Shown here piece after piece: positions 7,483 to 24,945 of a DNA stretch of 64,000 nucleotides (position 1 is the first letter of the stretch; every line of letters begins with the position of its first letter). The notes beneath the pieces were generated by a model. The model worked only from the letters and a program-made list of their open reading frames with translations. It was not told where the DNA came from and made no database searches. This stretch comes from Variovorax paradoxus. GTDB lineage: Bacteria > Pseudomonadota > Gammaproteobacteria > Burkholderiales > Burkholderiaceae_C. The position numbers and the translations under genes were made by a program. Location: positions 1,288,001 through 1,352,000 of the forward strand of contig NZ_LR743507.1 of the NCBI RefSeq assembly GCF_902712855.1. The letters are read 5' to 3'.

Positions 7483-8505
7483 ATGATCACCCCCCAGGAA
7501 GCGCTGCAGCGCACCATCGAGCACCGCGAGGTCTTCCACGACGAAATGCTGCACATCGTGCGGCTCATCATGAGCGGCGAGTGCTCGCCCGTGATGATGG
7601 CCGCGCTGATCACCGGACTGCGCGTGAAGAAGGAGACCATCGGCGAGATCACCGCCGCTGCCCAGGTGATGCGCGAGGTGTCGACCAAGGTGCCCGTGAC
7701 CGACACCACGCATCTGGTGGACATCGTCGGCACCGGCGGCGATGGCTCGCACACCTTCAACATCTCGACCTGCTCGATGTTCGTGGCGGCCGCTGCGGGC
7801 GCCAAGGTCAGCAAGCACGGCGGGCGCAGCGTGTCGAGCAAGTCGGGCAGCGCTGACGTGCTGGAGTCGCTGGGCGTCAACATCAACCTGAAGCCGGAGC
7901 AGATCGCGCGCTCCATCGAGCAGTGCGGCATCGGCTTCATGTTCGCGCCGAACCATCATCCCGCCATGAAGAACGTGGCGCCGGTGCGCAAGGAGCTCGG
8001 CATCAAGACGATCTTCAACATCCTCGGGCCGCTGACCAACCCGGCGGGTGCGCCGAACATCCTGATGGGCGTGTTCCACGCCGACCTCGTGGGCATCCAG
8101 GTGCGCGCGTTGCAGCGCCTCGGCGCGGAGCATGCGGTGGTGGTCTATGGCCGCGACGGCATGGACGAGATCTCGCTCGGCGCGTCCACGATGGTGGGCG
8201 AACTGAAGGACGGCGAGATCCGCGAGTACGAACTGCACCCGGAAGACTTCGGCTTCCAGATGTCGAGCAACCGCACGCTGCGCGTGGAGACGCCGGAGCA
8301 GTCGAAGGCGATGCTGCTGGGGGTGCTCGACAATCAGGCCGGCCCGGCGCTCGACATCGTGCTGCTGAACGCCGGCGCTGCGCTGTATGCGGCCAACGTG
8401 GTCGACTCCATCGCTGCGGGCGTGGAGCGCTCGCGCGGTGTCATCGCGTCGGGCGCGGCCAAGGCCAAGCTGGCCGAACTGGTCAAGGCCTCCGCGACCG
8501 TCTGA
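7483..8505 (+). CDS. trpD: Anthranilate phosphoribosyltransferase
   Basis: 340 residues. It transfers phosphoribose from PRPP to anthranilate, the second step of tryptophan synthesis. The PRPP loop GTGGDG is at 83-88, followed by NIST and by KHGGRSVSSKSGSAD at about 111-125, all diagnostic. GAGGAG precedes the ATG by 7 bases. The C-terminal half (GPLTNPAG, VVYGRDGMDE) is complete. It lies 33 bases after the exporter and 29 bases before trpC. Confidence 0.95.
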   Translation: MITPQEALQRTIEHREVFHDEMLHIVRLIMSGECSPVMMAALITGLRVKKETIGEITAAAQVMREVSTKVPVTDTTHLVDIVGTGGDGSHTFNISTCSMFVAAAAGAKVSKHGGRSVSSKSGSADVLESLGVNINLKPEQIARSIEQCGIGFMFAPNHHPAMKNVAPVRKELGIKTIFNILGPLTNPAGAPNILMGVFHADLVGIQVRALQRLGAEHAVVVYGRDGMDEISLGASTMVGELKDGEIREYELHPEDFGFQMSSNRTLRVETPEQSKAMLLGVLDNQAGPALDIVLLNAGAALYAANVVDSIAAGVERSRGVIASGAAKAKLAELVKASATV

Positions 8506-8534
8506 ACTCACGCAAACCGGAACACCAGAAACTC

Positions 8535-9335
8535 ATGTCCGACATCCTCGACAAGATCGTTGCCGTCAAGCGCCAGGAAGTGGCTGCTGCCTTGAAGCGC
8601 ACGCCGCTCGAAGCCGTTCGCTTCGATGCCGAGAGCCGCGTGCTGACACGCGACTTCGAAGGCGCGTTGCGCGCGAAGATCGCGGCCGGCCAAGCCGCCG
8701 TGATCGCGGAAGTGAAGAAGGCGAGCCCGAGCAAGGGCGTTCTGCGCGCGGACTTCATTCCGGCCGACATCGCACAGAGCTATGCGGAGGGCGACGGCAC
8801 CGTCAGCGCGGCCTGTCTCTCGGTGCTCACCGACAAGCAGTTCTTCCAGGGCGGTGTGGACTACCTCAAGCAGGCGCGCGCCTCCTGCGACCTGCCGGTG
8901 CTGCGCAAGGACTTCATCGTCGATGCGTACCAGGTGTACGAATCGCGCGCGATGGGCGCGGATGCCATCCTGCTGATCGCCGCCTGCCTCGACGACGCGC
9001 AGATGAAGGACTACGAAGCCATGGCGCTCGGGCTGGGCATGGCGGTGCTGGTGGAGGTTCACGACGCGGAAGAACTCGATCGCGCACTCAGGCTGAAGAC
9101 GGCGCTGATCGGCGTCAACAACCGCAACCTGCGCAACTTCGAGGTGTCGATCCAGGCGACGATCGACCTGTTGCCGAAGCTGCCTGCCGACCGCCTGCCG
9201 GTAACCGAATCGGGTATCGGCACGCGCGAGGACGTGGCCACGCTGCGCGCGGCTGGCGTCAATGCCTTCCTTGTCGGCGAAGCTTTCATGCGCGCCAAGG
9301 AACCCGGCGAGGCCCTCGCTGCGTTGTTCAAATGA
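8535..9335 (+). CDS. trpC: Indole-3-glycerol phosphate synthase
   Basis: 266 residues, a single-function TIM barrel that converts CdRP to indole-3-glycerol phosphate. Signatures: IAEVKKASPSKG (phosphate and catalytic Lys region), LRKDFIVDAYQVYE, IGVNNRNLRNFEV and the phosphate-binding ESGIGTRED. It is not fused to TrpF, the normal state in betaproteobacteria. Its TGA overlaps the ung ATG (ATGA). trpF, trpB and trpA are not in the window and are presumably elsewhere. Confidence 0.95.
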   Translation: MSDILDKIVAVKRQEVAAALKRTPLEAVRFDAESRVLTRDFEGALRAKIAAGQAAVIAEVKKASPSKGVLRADFIPADIAQSYAEGDGTVSAACLSVLTDKQFFQGGVDYLKQARASCDLPVLRKDFIVDAYQVYESRAMGADAILLIAACLDDAQMKDYEAMALGLGMAVLVEVHDAEELDRALRLKTALIGVNNRNLRNFEVSIQATIDLLPKLPADRLPVTESGIGTREDVATLRAAGVNAFLVGEAFMRAKEPGEALAALFK

Positions 9336-10039
9336 GCCGGCCCGATCAGCTGTCGAGCAGTGATCCTGCCGACTGGCCGGTGGCGCCGGGATGGCAGCCG
9401 CTGGCCGATGAATTTTTCGGGGGAGCGGTGGGGAAGAAGCTGTTGGGTTTCCTGCGCGAGCGGCTCGACGCGGGCGCCGTGATCTTTCCGCCGCAGCCGC
9501 TGAGGGCGCTGGAGCTCACGCCGCCGGAGGATGTGCGCGTGGTGATCCTGGGGCAAGACCCGTATCACGGGCGCGGCCAGGCCGAGGGGCTTGCGTTTTC
9601 CGTGGCGCCGGGCGTGGCGCTGCCGCCATCGCTGCGGAACATCTTCAAGGAAATCCAGCGCGATCTGGGTGTTGCGCCGCCGCAGTTTCCCGAACCGGGG
9701 GGCAGCCTTGTGAAATGGGCGACGCATGGGGTTCTGCTGCTCAACACCTGCCTGACGGTCGAAGAATCCCAGCCGGCCAGCCATTCAGGCAAGGGCTGGG
9801 AAGTGTTGACCGATGCCGTCATCCGCCATGTTTCGAATGGCGTGAAACCTGTTGTTTTTATGCTATGGGGTTCGCATGCTCAAAGTAAGCGCGCGTTGAT
9901 CGACGTTGGCCGCCATAAGGTGCTGATGTCGAATCATCCGTCGCCGCTTTCTGCGCTGCGTCCGCCCGTTCCGTTCATCGGCTGCGGACATTTCGGCGAA
10001 GCGCGTGCTTGGCGTGAGGCGCAGCGGGCCGAGGGCTGA
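9332..10039 (+). CDS. ung: Uracil-DNA glycosylase (family 1)
   Basis: 235 residues. It removes uracil from DNA in base-excision repair. The water-activating motif GQDPYHG is at 74-80 (Asp76) and the minor-groove loop HPSPLSA begins at about 202 (catalytic His202). Both are intact. It is translationally coupled to trpC by a four-base overlap and is the last gene of the operon; a terminator-like hairpin lies at 10080-10105. The 5' half of the gene is strongly GC-rich, while the 3' half has more A/T. Confidence 0.95.
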   Translation: MSRPDQLSSSDPADWPVAPGWQPLADEFFGGAVGKKLLGFLRERLDAGAVIFPPQPLRALELTPPEDVRVVILGQDPYHGRGQAEGLAFSVAPGVALPPSLRNIFKEIQRDLGVAPPQFPEPGGSLVKWATHGVLLLNTCLTVEESQPASHSGKGWEVLTDAVIRHVSNGVKPVVFMLWGSHAQSKRALIDVGRHKVLMSNHPSPLSALRPPVPFIGCGHFGEARAWREAQRAEG

Positions 10040-10079
10040 AGTTGTTGGATAATCGATGGATTCGCTCCTCGAGCAGTTC

Positions 10080-10105
10080 TTCCGCATCATCGTGATGCGG
10101 AATTT
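10080..10105 (+). terminator. Terminator after trp-ung operon
   Basis: A 10-bp perfect stem (10080-10089 with 10093-10102) with a 3-base loop is followed by TTT. It ends the ung transcript. The sequence after it (TATATT at 10128-10133) may be the -10 of the tRNA-tufA operon, although no clear -35 is seen. Confidence 0.65.
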
Positions 10106-10145
10106 CTGAGTAGTCACAAAACCGTGCTATATTTCGAGGTTCGCC

Positions 10146-10231
10146 GGAGAGGTGGCCGAGTGGTTAATGGCAGCAGACTGTAAATCTGCCCTCTTACGAG
10201 TACGCTGGTTCGAATCCAGCCCTCTCCACCA
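10146..10231 (+). tRNA. tRNA-Tyr (GTA)
   Basis: 86-base tRNA with acceptor arms GGAGAGG and CCTCTCC, anticodon GTA in ctGTAaa, a long class II variable arm and encoded CCA end. It is first in the tRNA-tufA cluster. Confidence 0.97.
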
Positions 10232-10296
10232 GCGATGAATTTGGTTTCTAAGAGCGATTGGATTTCGCGCTTTGGGTGCCTTGGTTGCCCTCGAAT

Positions 10297-10370
10297 GCGG
10301 GAGTAGTTCAATGGTAGAACCCCAGCCTTCCAAGCTGATGACGCGGGTTCGATTCCCGTCTCCCGCTCCA
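10297..10370 (+). tRNA. tRNA-Gly (TCC)
   Basis: 74-base tRNA with acceptor GCGGGAG/CTCCCGC, anticodon loop CTTCCAA giving TCC, T-arm GTTCGATTC and encoded CCA. Confidence 0.97.
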
Positions 10371-10422
10371 GAGACTTCGTTCATTGTTGAGGCGATGTGA
10401 ATTCGTAACTTTGTTACAAAAA

Positions 10423-10497
<75 letters not shown>

Positions 10498-10570
10498 GTT
10501 TTTGGGGGTTGCAACGGCAGCATTGCAACCCATCTGCATACGTTGGAAACGTTTTTTTCGGAGTCGAAAA

Positions 10571-11764
<1,194 letters not shown>

Positions 11765-11786
11765 GTCGGACGCAAAAGAGTACCGG

Positions 11787-11862
11787 AGGGGTATAGCTCA
11801 ATTGGCAGAGCGTCGGTCTCCAAAACCGAAGGTTGTAGGTTCGATTCCTACTGCCCCTGCCA
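11787..11862 (+). tRNA. tRNA-Trp (CCA)
   Basis: 76-base tRNA with acceptor AGGGGTA/TGCCCCT (one T-G pair), anticodon CCA in tctCCAaaa and encoded CCA end. It lies between tuf and secE, the common arrangement. Confidence 0.97.
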
Positions 11863-11880
11863 CCTAGGTGGCGCCCCGAA

Positions 11881-11905
11881 AAGCCCGTCGTGTCCCGACG
11901 GGCTT
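11881..11905 (+). terminator. Hairpin after tRNA-Trp
   Basis: Ten-base perfect arms (11881-11890 and 11896-11905) with a 5-base loop; no T-tract follows. It may be a processing or partial termination signal between the tRNA-tuf unit and secE-nusG. Confidence 0.5.
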
Positions 11906-11965
11906 CGGCGTCTGAAGAAGGCGCATTGAATTGAAGGCCTCAGGGTCACAGGAAATCAGCCGAAC

Positions 11966-12349
11966 ATGGCCACATCTCAAGTCGAAACAGTGAGTACCGG
12001 CGCCGACAAGGCCAAGCTGGCCGTGGCAGTCGTGCTGGCTGTGGGTGCCATCGTGGCGTTCTATCTGCTGTCGCGCCAGGGTTCGCTGGTGCAATGGGCT
12101 GCGCTGCTGGTTGGCATGGCTGCCGCCGTGGCTGCCTTTGGCAGTTCGGAAAATGGCCGCCAGCTGTGGGCCTTCGGCCGTGACTCGTGGCGCGAGGTCA
12201 AGAAGGTTGTCTGGCCGACCCGCAAGGAAGCGATGCAGATGACGGCTTACGTGTTCGCCTTTGTGGCGATCATGTCCGTCTTCCTCTGGCTCACCGACAA
12301 GACGCTCGAATGGGTGTTTTTCGACCTCATTCTGGGCTGGAGAAAATAA
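11966..12349 (+). CDS. secE: Preprotein translocase subunit SecE
   Basis: 127 residues with three predicted membrane helices, the long SecE form found in E. coli: two hydrophobic segments (about 17-35 and 44-60), then the conserved amphipathic and hinge region WREVKKVVWPTRKEA and the last helix. It clamps SecY in the Sec translocon. The stop codon TAA shares its last base with the nusG ATG. Confidence 0.95.
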   Translation: MATSQVETVSTGADKAKLAVAVVLAVGAIVAFYLLSRQGSLVQWAALLVGMAAAVAAFGSSENGRQLWAFGRDSWREVKKVVWPTRKEAMQMTAYVFAFVAIMSVFLWLTDKTLEWVFFDLILGWRK

Positions 12350-12960
12350 TGACCGACGACGCAGTTGAAACAATGCCGGGCACGCCAGAGGAAGAAAATG
12401 CCTCCGTGCTGGCTCCCGCCGCCAACCCTGATCTGCGTTGGTATGTGGTCCATGCCTATTCGGGCATGGAGAAGGCCGTCGAGCGCAACATCACCGAACG
12501 CATCAACCGCGCCGGTATGCAGGACAAGTTCGGTCGCATCCTGGTCCCGACCGAGGAAGTGGTCGAGATCAAGAACGGCCAGAAGCGCACCACCGAGCGC
12601 CGTTTCTTTCCGGGCTACGTGCTGGTCGAAATGATCATGGACGACGAAAGCTGGCACCTGGTGAAGCACACCAACAAAGTGACGGGTTTCGTGGGTGGCG
12701 CCAAGAACCGCCCGGCTCCGATTTCGCAGAAAGAGGTCGAGGACATCGTCAGCCAGATGCAACAGGGCACCGAGAAGCCGCGTCACAAGGTCGAGTTCAC
12801 CGTTGGCGAATTCGTGCGCGTCAAGGAAGGTCCGTTCACCGACTTCAACGGCACCGTCGAGGAAGTCAACTACGAGAAGAGCAAGGTCAGCGTGTCGGTC
12901 ATGATTTTCGGCCGCGCAACGCCTGTGGAGCTCGAATTCAGCCAGGTCGAGAAGACCTGA
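12349..12960 (+). CDS. nusG: Transcription termination/antitermination factor NusG
   Basis: 203 residues. The N-terminal NGN domain (RWYVVHAYSGMEKAVERNI, FFPGYVLVEM) binds the RNA polymerase clamp; the C-terminal KOW domain (VGEFVRVKEGPFTDFNGTVE) binds Rho or S10. The 30-residue acidic N-terminal tail before the NGN domain is typical of betaproteobacteria. It is translationally coupled to secE by a one-base overlap. Confidence 0.95.
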   Translation: MTDDAVETMPGTPEEENASVLAPAANPDLRWYVVHAYSGMEKAVERNITERINRAGMQDKFGRILVPTEEVVEIKNGQKRTTERRFFPGYVLVEMIMDDESWHLVKHTNKVTGFVGGAKNRPAPISQKEVEDIVSQMQQGTEKPRHKVEFTVGEFVRVKEGPFTDFNGTVEEVNYEKSKVSVSVMIFGRATPVELEFSQVEKT

Positions 12961-13097
12961 GCTCCGGGCCGCAAGGCCCGCACTCATTTCGGTTGCGCGT
13001 TATCCGACTCGGCGCGCGGCCCTGATCTCGAAGAGTCGTTCAACCCCGGGGAGCCTTGGCTGCAAGCCAAGGCGATATCACCCGCAAGGAGCAAAGC
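12961..13097 (+). promoter_or_regulatory. rplK leader with strong hairpin
   Basis: 137 bases between nusG and rplK. A 9-bp stem (13053-13061 with 13065-13073) lies just upstream of the rplK ribosome site, and a smaller ggcc stem lies near 12967. In enteric bacteria the L11-L1 operon is repressed by L1 binding to the leader, so an L1 site is likely near here, but which structure serves cannot be told by eye. Confidence 0.4.
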
Positions 13098-13529
13098 ATG
13101 GCGAAGAAAATCGTCGGCTTCATCAAGCTGCAAGTCCCAGCTGGTAAGGCCAACCCGTCCCCCCCGATCGGTCCCGCACTCGGTCAGCGCGGTCTGAACA
13201 TCATGGAATTCTGCAAGGCGTTCAACGCCCAGACGCAGAGCTATGAGCCGGGCCTGGCACTGCCGGTGGTCATCACCGCTTTCGCCGACAAGAGCTTCAC
13301 CTTCATCATCAAGTCGCCGCCGGCTGGCGTGCTGATCAAGAAGGCGATCAAGCTCGAGAAGGGTTCTGCCCGCCCGCACACCGACAAGGTCGGCAAGATC
13401 ACGCGTGCTCAGCTCGAAGAAATCGCGAAGACCAAGATGAAGGACCTGACTGCAGCCGACATGGACGCAGCGGTTCGCACCATCGCAGGTACGGCCCGTT
13501 CCATGGGCGTGAATGTGGAGGGCGTGTAA
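13098..13529 (+). CDS. rplK: 50S ribosomal protein L11
   Basis: 143 residues, standard length. MAKKIVGFIKLQVPAGKANP opens the rRNA-interacting N-terminal domain, which has the proline pair PPIGPALGQRG that binds the GTPase centre; the C-terminal domain ends SMGVNVEGV. AAGGAG precedes the ATG by 7 bases, which decides this start over one 14 codons upstream. rplA begins on the next base after its stop. Confidence 0.97.
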   Translation: MAKKIVGFIKLQVPAGKANPSPPIGPALGQRGLNIMEFCKAFNAQTQSYEPGLALPVVITAFADKSFTFIIKSPPAGVLIKKAIKLEKGSARPHTDKVGKITRAQLEEIAKTKMKDLTAADMDAAVRTIAGTARSMGVNVEGV

Positions 13530-14228
13530 ATGTCCAAGATCACCAAGAAGCAGAAGTCGCTCGAAGGCAAGGTTGACAGCAACAAGCTGTACCCGCTGGC
13601 TGACGCGATCACCATCGTCAAGGACGCCGCAACTGCCAAGTTCGACGAGTCCATCGACGTGGCCGTTCAGCTCGGCATCGATGCGAAGAAGTCGGACCAG
13701 GTCGTGCGGGGCGCTGTCGTGCTGCCGAACGGCACCGGCAAGACCAAGCGCGTCGCCGTGTTCGCCCAGGGCGCCAAGGCAGAAGAAGCCAAGGCCGCCG
13801 GCGCCGACATCGTCGGCATGGACGATCTGGCTGCCATGGTCAAGGCTGGCGACATGCCTTTCGACGTCGTGATCGCCGCACCGGACGCCATGCGCGTCGT
13901 CGGTACGCTGGGTCAGATCCTCGGCCCGCGCGGCCTGATGCCTAACCCGAAGGTCGGTACCGTGACCCCGGACGTTGCCACGGCTGTGAAGAACGCCAAG
14001 GCTGGCCAGGTCCAGTTCCGCGTCGACAAGGCCGGCATCGTGCACGGCACGATCGGCCGTCGTTCGTTCGACAACGACAAGCTGCAGGGCAACCTCGCTG
14101 CGCTGATCGACGCTCTGGTCAAGGCCAAGCCCGCGACCAGCAAAGGCGTGTACCTGCGCAAGGTGGCCGTGTCGTCGACCATGGGTCTGGGTGTCCGCGT
14201 GGACACGCAAACCATCGCGGCGAGCTGA
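13530..14228 (+). CDS. rplA: 50S ribosomal protein L1
   Basis: 232 residues. It forms the L1 stalk of the ribosome and, by homology, represses its own operon. Signature GPRGLMPNPKVGTVT near 131-145 is intact. Its ATG directly follows the rplK TAA. Confidence 0.97.
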   Translation: MSKITKKQKSLEGKVDSNKLYPLADAITIVKDAATAKFDESIDVAVQLGIDAKKSDQVVRGAVVLPNGTGKTKRVAVFAQGAKAEEAKAAGADIVGMDDLAAMVKAGDMPFDVVIAAPDAMRVVGTLGQILGPRGLMPNPKVGTVTPDVATAVKNAKAGQVQFRVDKAGIVHGTIGRRSFDNDKLQGNLAALIDALVKAKPATSKGVYLRKVAVSSTMGLGVRVDTQTIAAS

Positions 14229-14485
14229 TGAGATTGGCCTTGCTCGTTCCCGCAAGGGAATGGGCGAGGCGAATGTGGTGGGTCGTGGCAGCTTCGGTTG
14301 CCTCGGGCCATCCAAGACCGCTGGTGTGCAGGGTGCTGCACCTAATCGCCGGGCCTTCCCGCCCGGCAGCCAGCGCAGATGGCGATCCCGCTGCAAGGAA
14401 TTTGATTTTTGTTCCGAAACAGTTGGTCGCTGCATGAAGCGCGATCCGAGGCCCCGGCCGGAGGTCGCATTAAAAGGAGTAGACC
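14229..14485 (+). promoter_or_regulatory. rplJ leader (L10-type autoregulatory RNA)
   Basis: 257 bases between rplA and rplJ with several clear stems: gtgcag/ctgcac at 14326-14341 and gccgggc/gcccggc at 14348-14367. The segment near 14316-14345 (gaccgctggtgtgcagg) looks like the L10(L12)4-binding leader that precedes rplJ in proteobacteria. Binding of excess L10-L7/L12 complex there would shut down rplJL translation. A promoter for rplJL-rpoBC may also lie here. Confidence 0.55.
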
Positions 14486-15019
14486 TTGAGTCTGAATCGC
14501 AGTGAGAAAGAAGCGGTCATCAGTGATGTGACCAGCCTCGCCGCAAAAGCTCAAACGCTCGTGATGGCGGAATACCGTGGCATCACGGTGGCCGATATGA
14601 CCAAACTGCGCAACGAAGCGCGCAGCAAGGGTGTGACCCTGAGTGTTCTGAAGAACACCCTGGCACGCCGTGCTGTCGCAGGTAGCGCGTTTGAGATCGT
14701 CGGCGACCAGATGACCGGTCCGCTGATCTACGGCTTCTCCGAAGACGCTGTGGCCGCCGCCAAGGTGGTGGCCGATTTCGCGAAGACCAACGACAAGCTG
14801 GTCATTCGCGGCGGCGCCTTCGGTGGCAAGGCCCTGGACGTCAACGGCGTGAAGCAACTGGCCAACATTCCTTCGAAGGAAGTTCTGTTGGCGCAGCTGC
14901 TGGGCTTGATGCAATCGCCGATCTCTCGCACCGCCCGCGTTCTCGCGGCGCTGGCCGAGAAGCGCGGTGGTGGCGAAGCTGCACCCGCCGATGCACCGGC
15001 AGAAGCGCAGGCCGCCTGA
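14486..15019 (+). CDS. rplJ: 50S ribosomal protein L10
   Basis: 177 residues. It anchors L7/L12 dimers on the ribosomal stalk. The start is TTG, decided by AAAGGAG seven bases before it and by the conserved opening SLNRSEKEAVI. The protein shows AEYRGITVADMTKLR and LARRAV typical of L10, and a C-terminal helix ending in an Ala/Pro-rich tail. A TTG start in a very highly expressed gene is notable and may be part of its translational control. Confidence 0.96.
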   Translation: MSLNRSEKEAVISDVTSLAAKAQTLVMAEYRGITVADMTKLRNEARSKGVTLSVLKNTLARRAVAGSAFEIVGDQMTGPLIYGFSEDAVAAAKVVADFAKTNDKLVIRGGAFGGKALDVNGVKQLANIPSKEVLLAQLLGLMQSPISRTARVLAALAEKRGGGEAAPADAPAEAQAA

Positions 15020-15062
15020 GCCTTGCGTTTGAAATATTCAACCCAATTGTTAGGAAACAAAA

Positions 15063-15440
<378 letters not shown>

Positions 15441-15456
15441 TTCAGACCCCCTAGAG

Positions 15457-15490
15457 GGCTGGAGGTGCCTGAAAAGGCCCTCCAGCCTTT
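15457..15490 (+). terminator. Attenuator-type terminator after rplL
   Basis: Arms ggctggagg (15457-15465) and cctccagcc (15479-15487) form a 9-bp stem followed by TTT only. As in E. coli, a partial terminator here would set rplL expression above rpoBC. Confidence 0.65.
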
Positions 15491-15736
15491 GCCGCTTTCA
15501 GAGCGCACCCGAAAGTCGGCTTGATTGCCGGCTTCCCGGAAGACCTTCAGGTCGACGGGAAAGCCGAGATCAAGCGGATTTCCGAGTGTCTTCTGACCCC
15601 GACTGCAGAAGACCCCTTGGTTCGGGCGATGTGCAACGCATCGCTGTCCGCCAACGGCTGGTAGTGGCCAGCCGCCAAGCAGTGGTGCCTCGGCACTGCT
15701 GACAAGTCGCTGAAGATCTCAAGCACCGGAGCTCTC
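15491..15736 (+). promoter_or_regulatory. rplL-rpoB spacer with long imperfect hairpin
   Basis: An extended fold spans 15520-15574: left arm 15520-15538 pairs with right arm 15556-15574 with few mismatches, and a gacc/ggtc stem sits in its loop. In E. coli the same spacer has an RNase III cleavage hairpin, so a processing site is likely. No promoter or ORF was recognised in the rest. Confidence 0.5.
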
Positions 15737-19861
<4,125 letters not shown>

Positions 19862-19882
19862 TTTGAAAAGGGAAAGAGTCTT

Positions 19883-24118
<4,236 letters not shown>

Positions 24119-24151
24119 CTGGTTAGCATCACCGGCCATGACCGGTACCCA

Positions 24152-24186
24152 CGCCCCCCGACCGCTCCCGGTCGGGGGGCGTTTTT
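24152..24186 (+). terminator. Strong Rho-independent terminator after rpoC
   Basis: A perfect 12-bp GC-rich stem (24152-24163 with 24170-24181), 6-base loop, then TTTTT. Confidence 0.95.
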
Positions 24187-24216
24187 CTTTGTGTTTCCCT
24201 TGAGGCCTTGTCGTCG

Positions 24217-24834
24217 ATGAGTCTGTTGCCCGAGTCGCTGGCCAGCTGGATCGTGATTGCCGTGCTGCTGTTCTGGTTCGTCGGCGCCTACAACCGGCTG
24301 GTGCGCCTGCGCGCCACCGTGCTGCAGGCCTACGGTGCGCTCGACGCGGCACTGGGCAAGCAGCTGGATTTCGTGCAGGCCAGCATCACCGCCGGGCCGC
24401 CGCCGGAGGCCGCGCCGACCGGTGAGTCGCTGTCGTCCATCGCTCCGCTGCAGGCGGCCACCACGCAGCTGGCCACCTTGCTGGGGGCCACGCGTGCGCG
24501 CCCGCTCGACGCCGGCGTGATGGCCGCGCTGGCCACCGCGCTGCAGGTGTGGATCGGCGCCTGGCGGCGCCAGCATCCCGATGACGTGACGGTGTTCGAC
24601 GCCGACGGGACGCTGTCGCGGCCAGCGCAGCTGCTGCCCGGCAGCCTGATCGGCATCGGCGCTTCGGCGGGCGCGGTCGAGCCGATCGCGTGGCCCGAGC
24701 CCTCGGCGGCTGCCGAGATCGCGCGCAACCAGTTCAACCAGGCTGTCGGGCACTACAACGCCGCGATCGCACAGTTTCCTGCGCTGCTGGTGGCATGGGC
24801 CGTGCGTCTGCGTCCGGCCGCGCCGCTGCTTTGA
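24217..24834 (+). CDS. LemA-like membrane-anchored protein
   Basis: 205 residues. One N-terminal membrane helix (about 8-24, SWIVIAVLLFWFVGA) precedes YNRLVRLRATVLQAYGALDAAL, which resembles the YN-LV--R--V--A------L pattern of LemA proteins, and the C-terminal half has the LemA-like RNQFNQAVGHYNAAIAQFP helix. The middle is longer and less conserved than usual, with a Pro/Ala-rich insert. Function of LemA proteins is not established. The ATG was chosen because GAGG lies 11 bases upstream; a TTG three codons earlier is too close to it. Alternative: an unrelated coiled-coil protein. Confidence 0.7.
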   Translation: MSLLPESLASWIVIAVLLFWFVGAYNRLVRLRATVLQAYGALDAALGKQLDFVQASITAGPPPEAAPTGESLSSIAPLQAATTQLATLLGATRARPLDAGVMAALATALQVWIGAWRRQHPDDVTVFDADGTLSRPAQLLPGSLIGIGASAGAVEPIAWPEPSAAAEIARNQFNQAVGHYNAAIAQFPALLVAWAVRLRPAAPLL

Positions 24835-24945
24835 GTTGCACACGAACTCCGGCGGGCCTCTTTTCTCCTATTCATTGCAGGGCGACCGGCTTTGTGGCCG
24901 CCCGTTACCATCGCCCCCAACTTGTCAGAACTACATTCCGATTCC

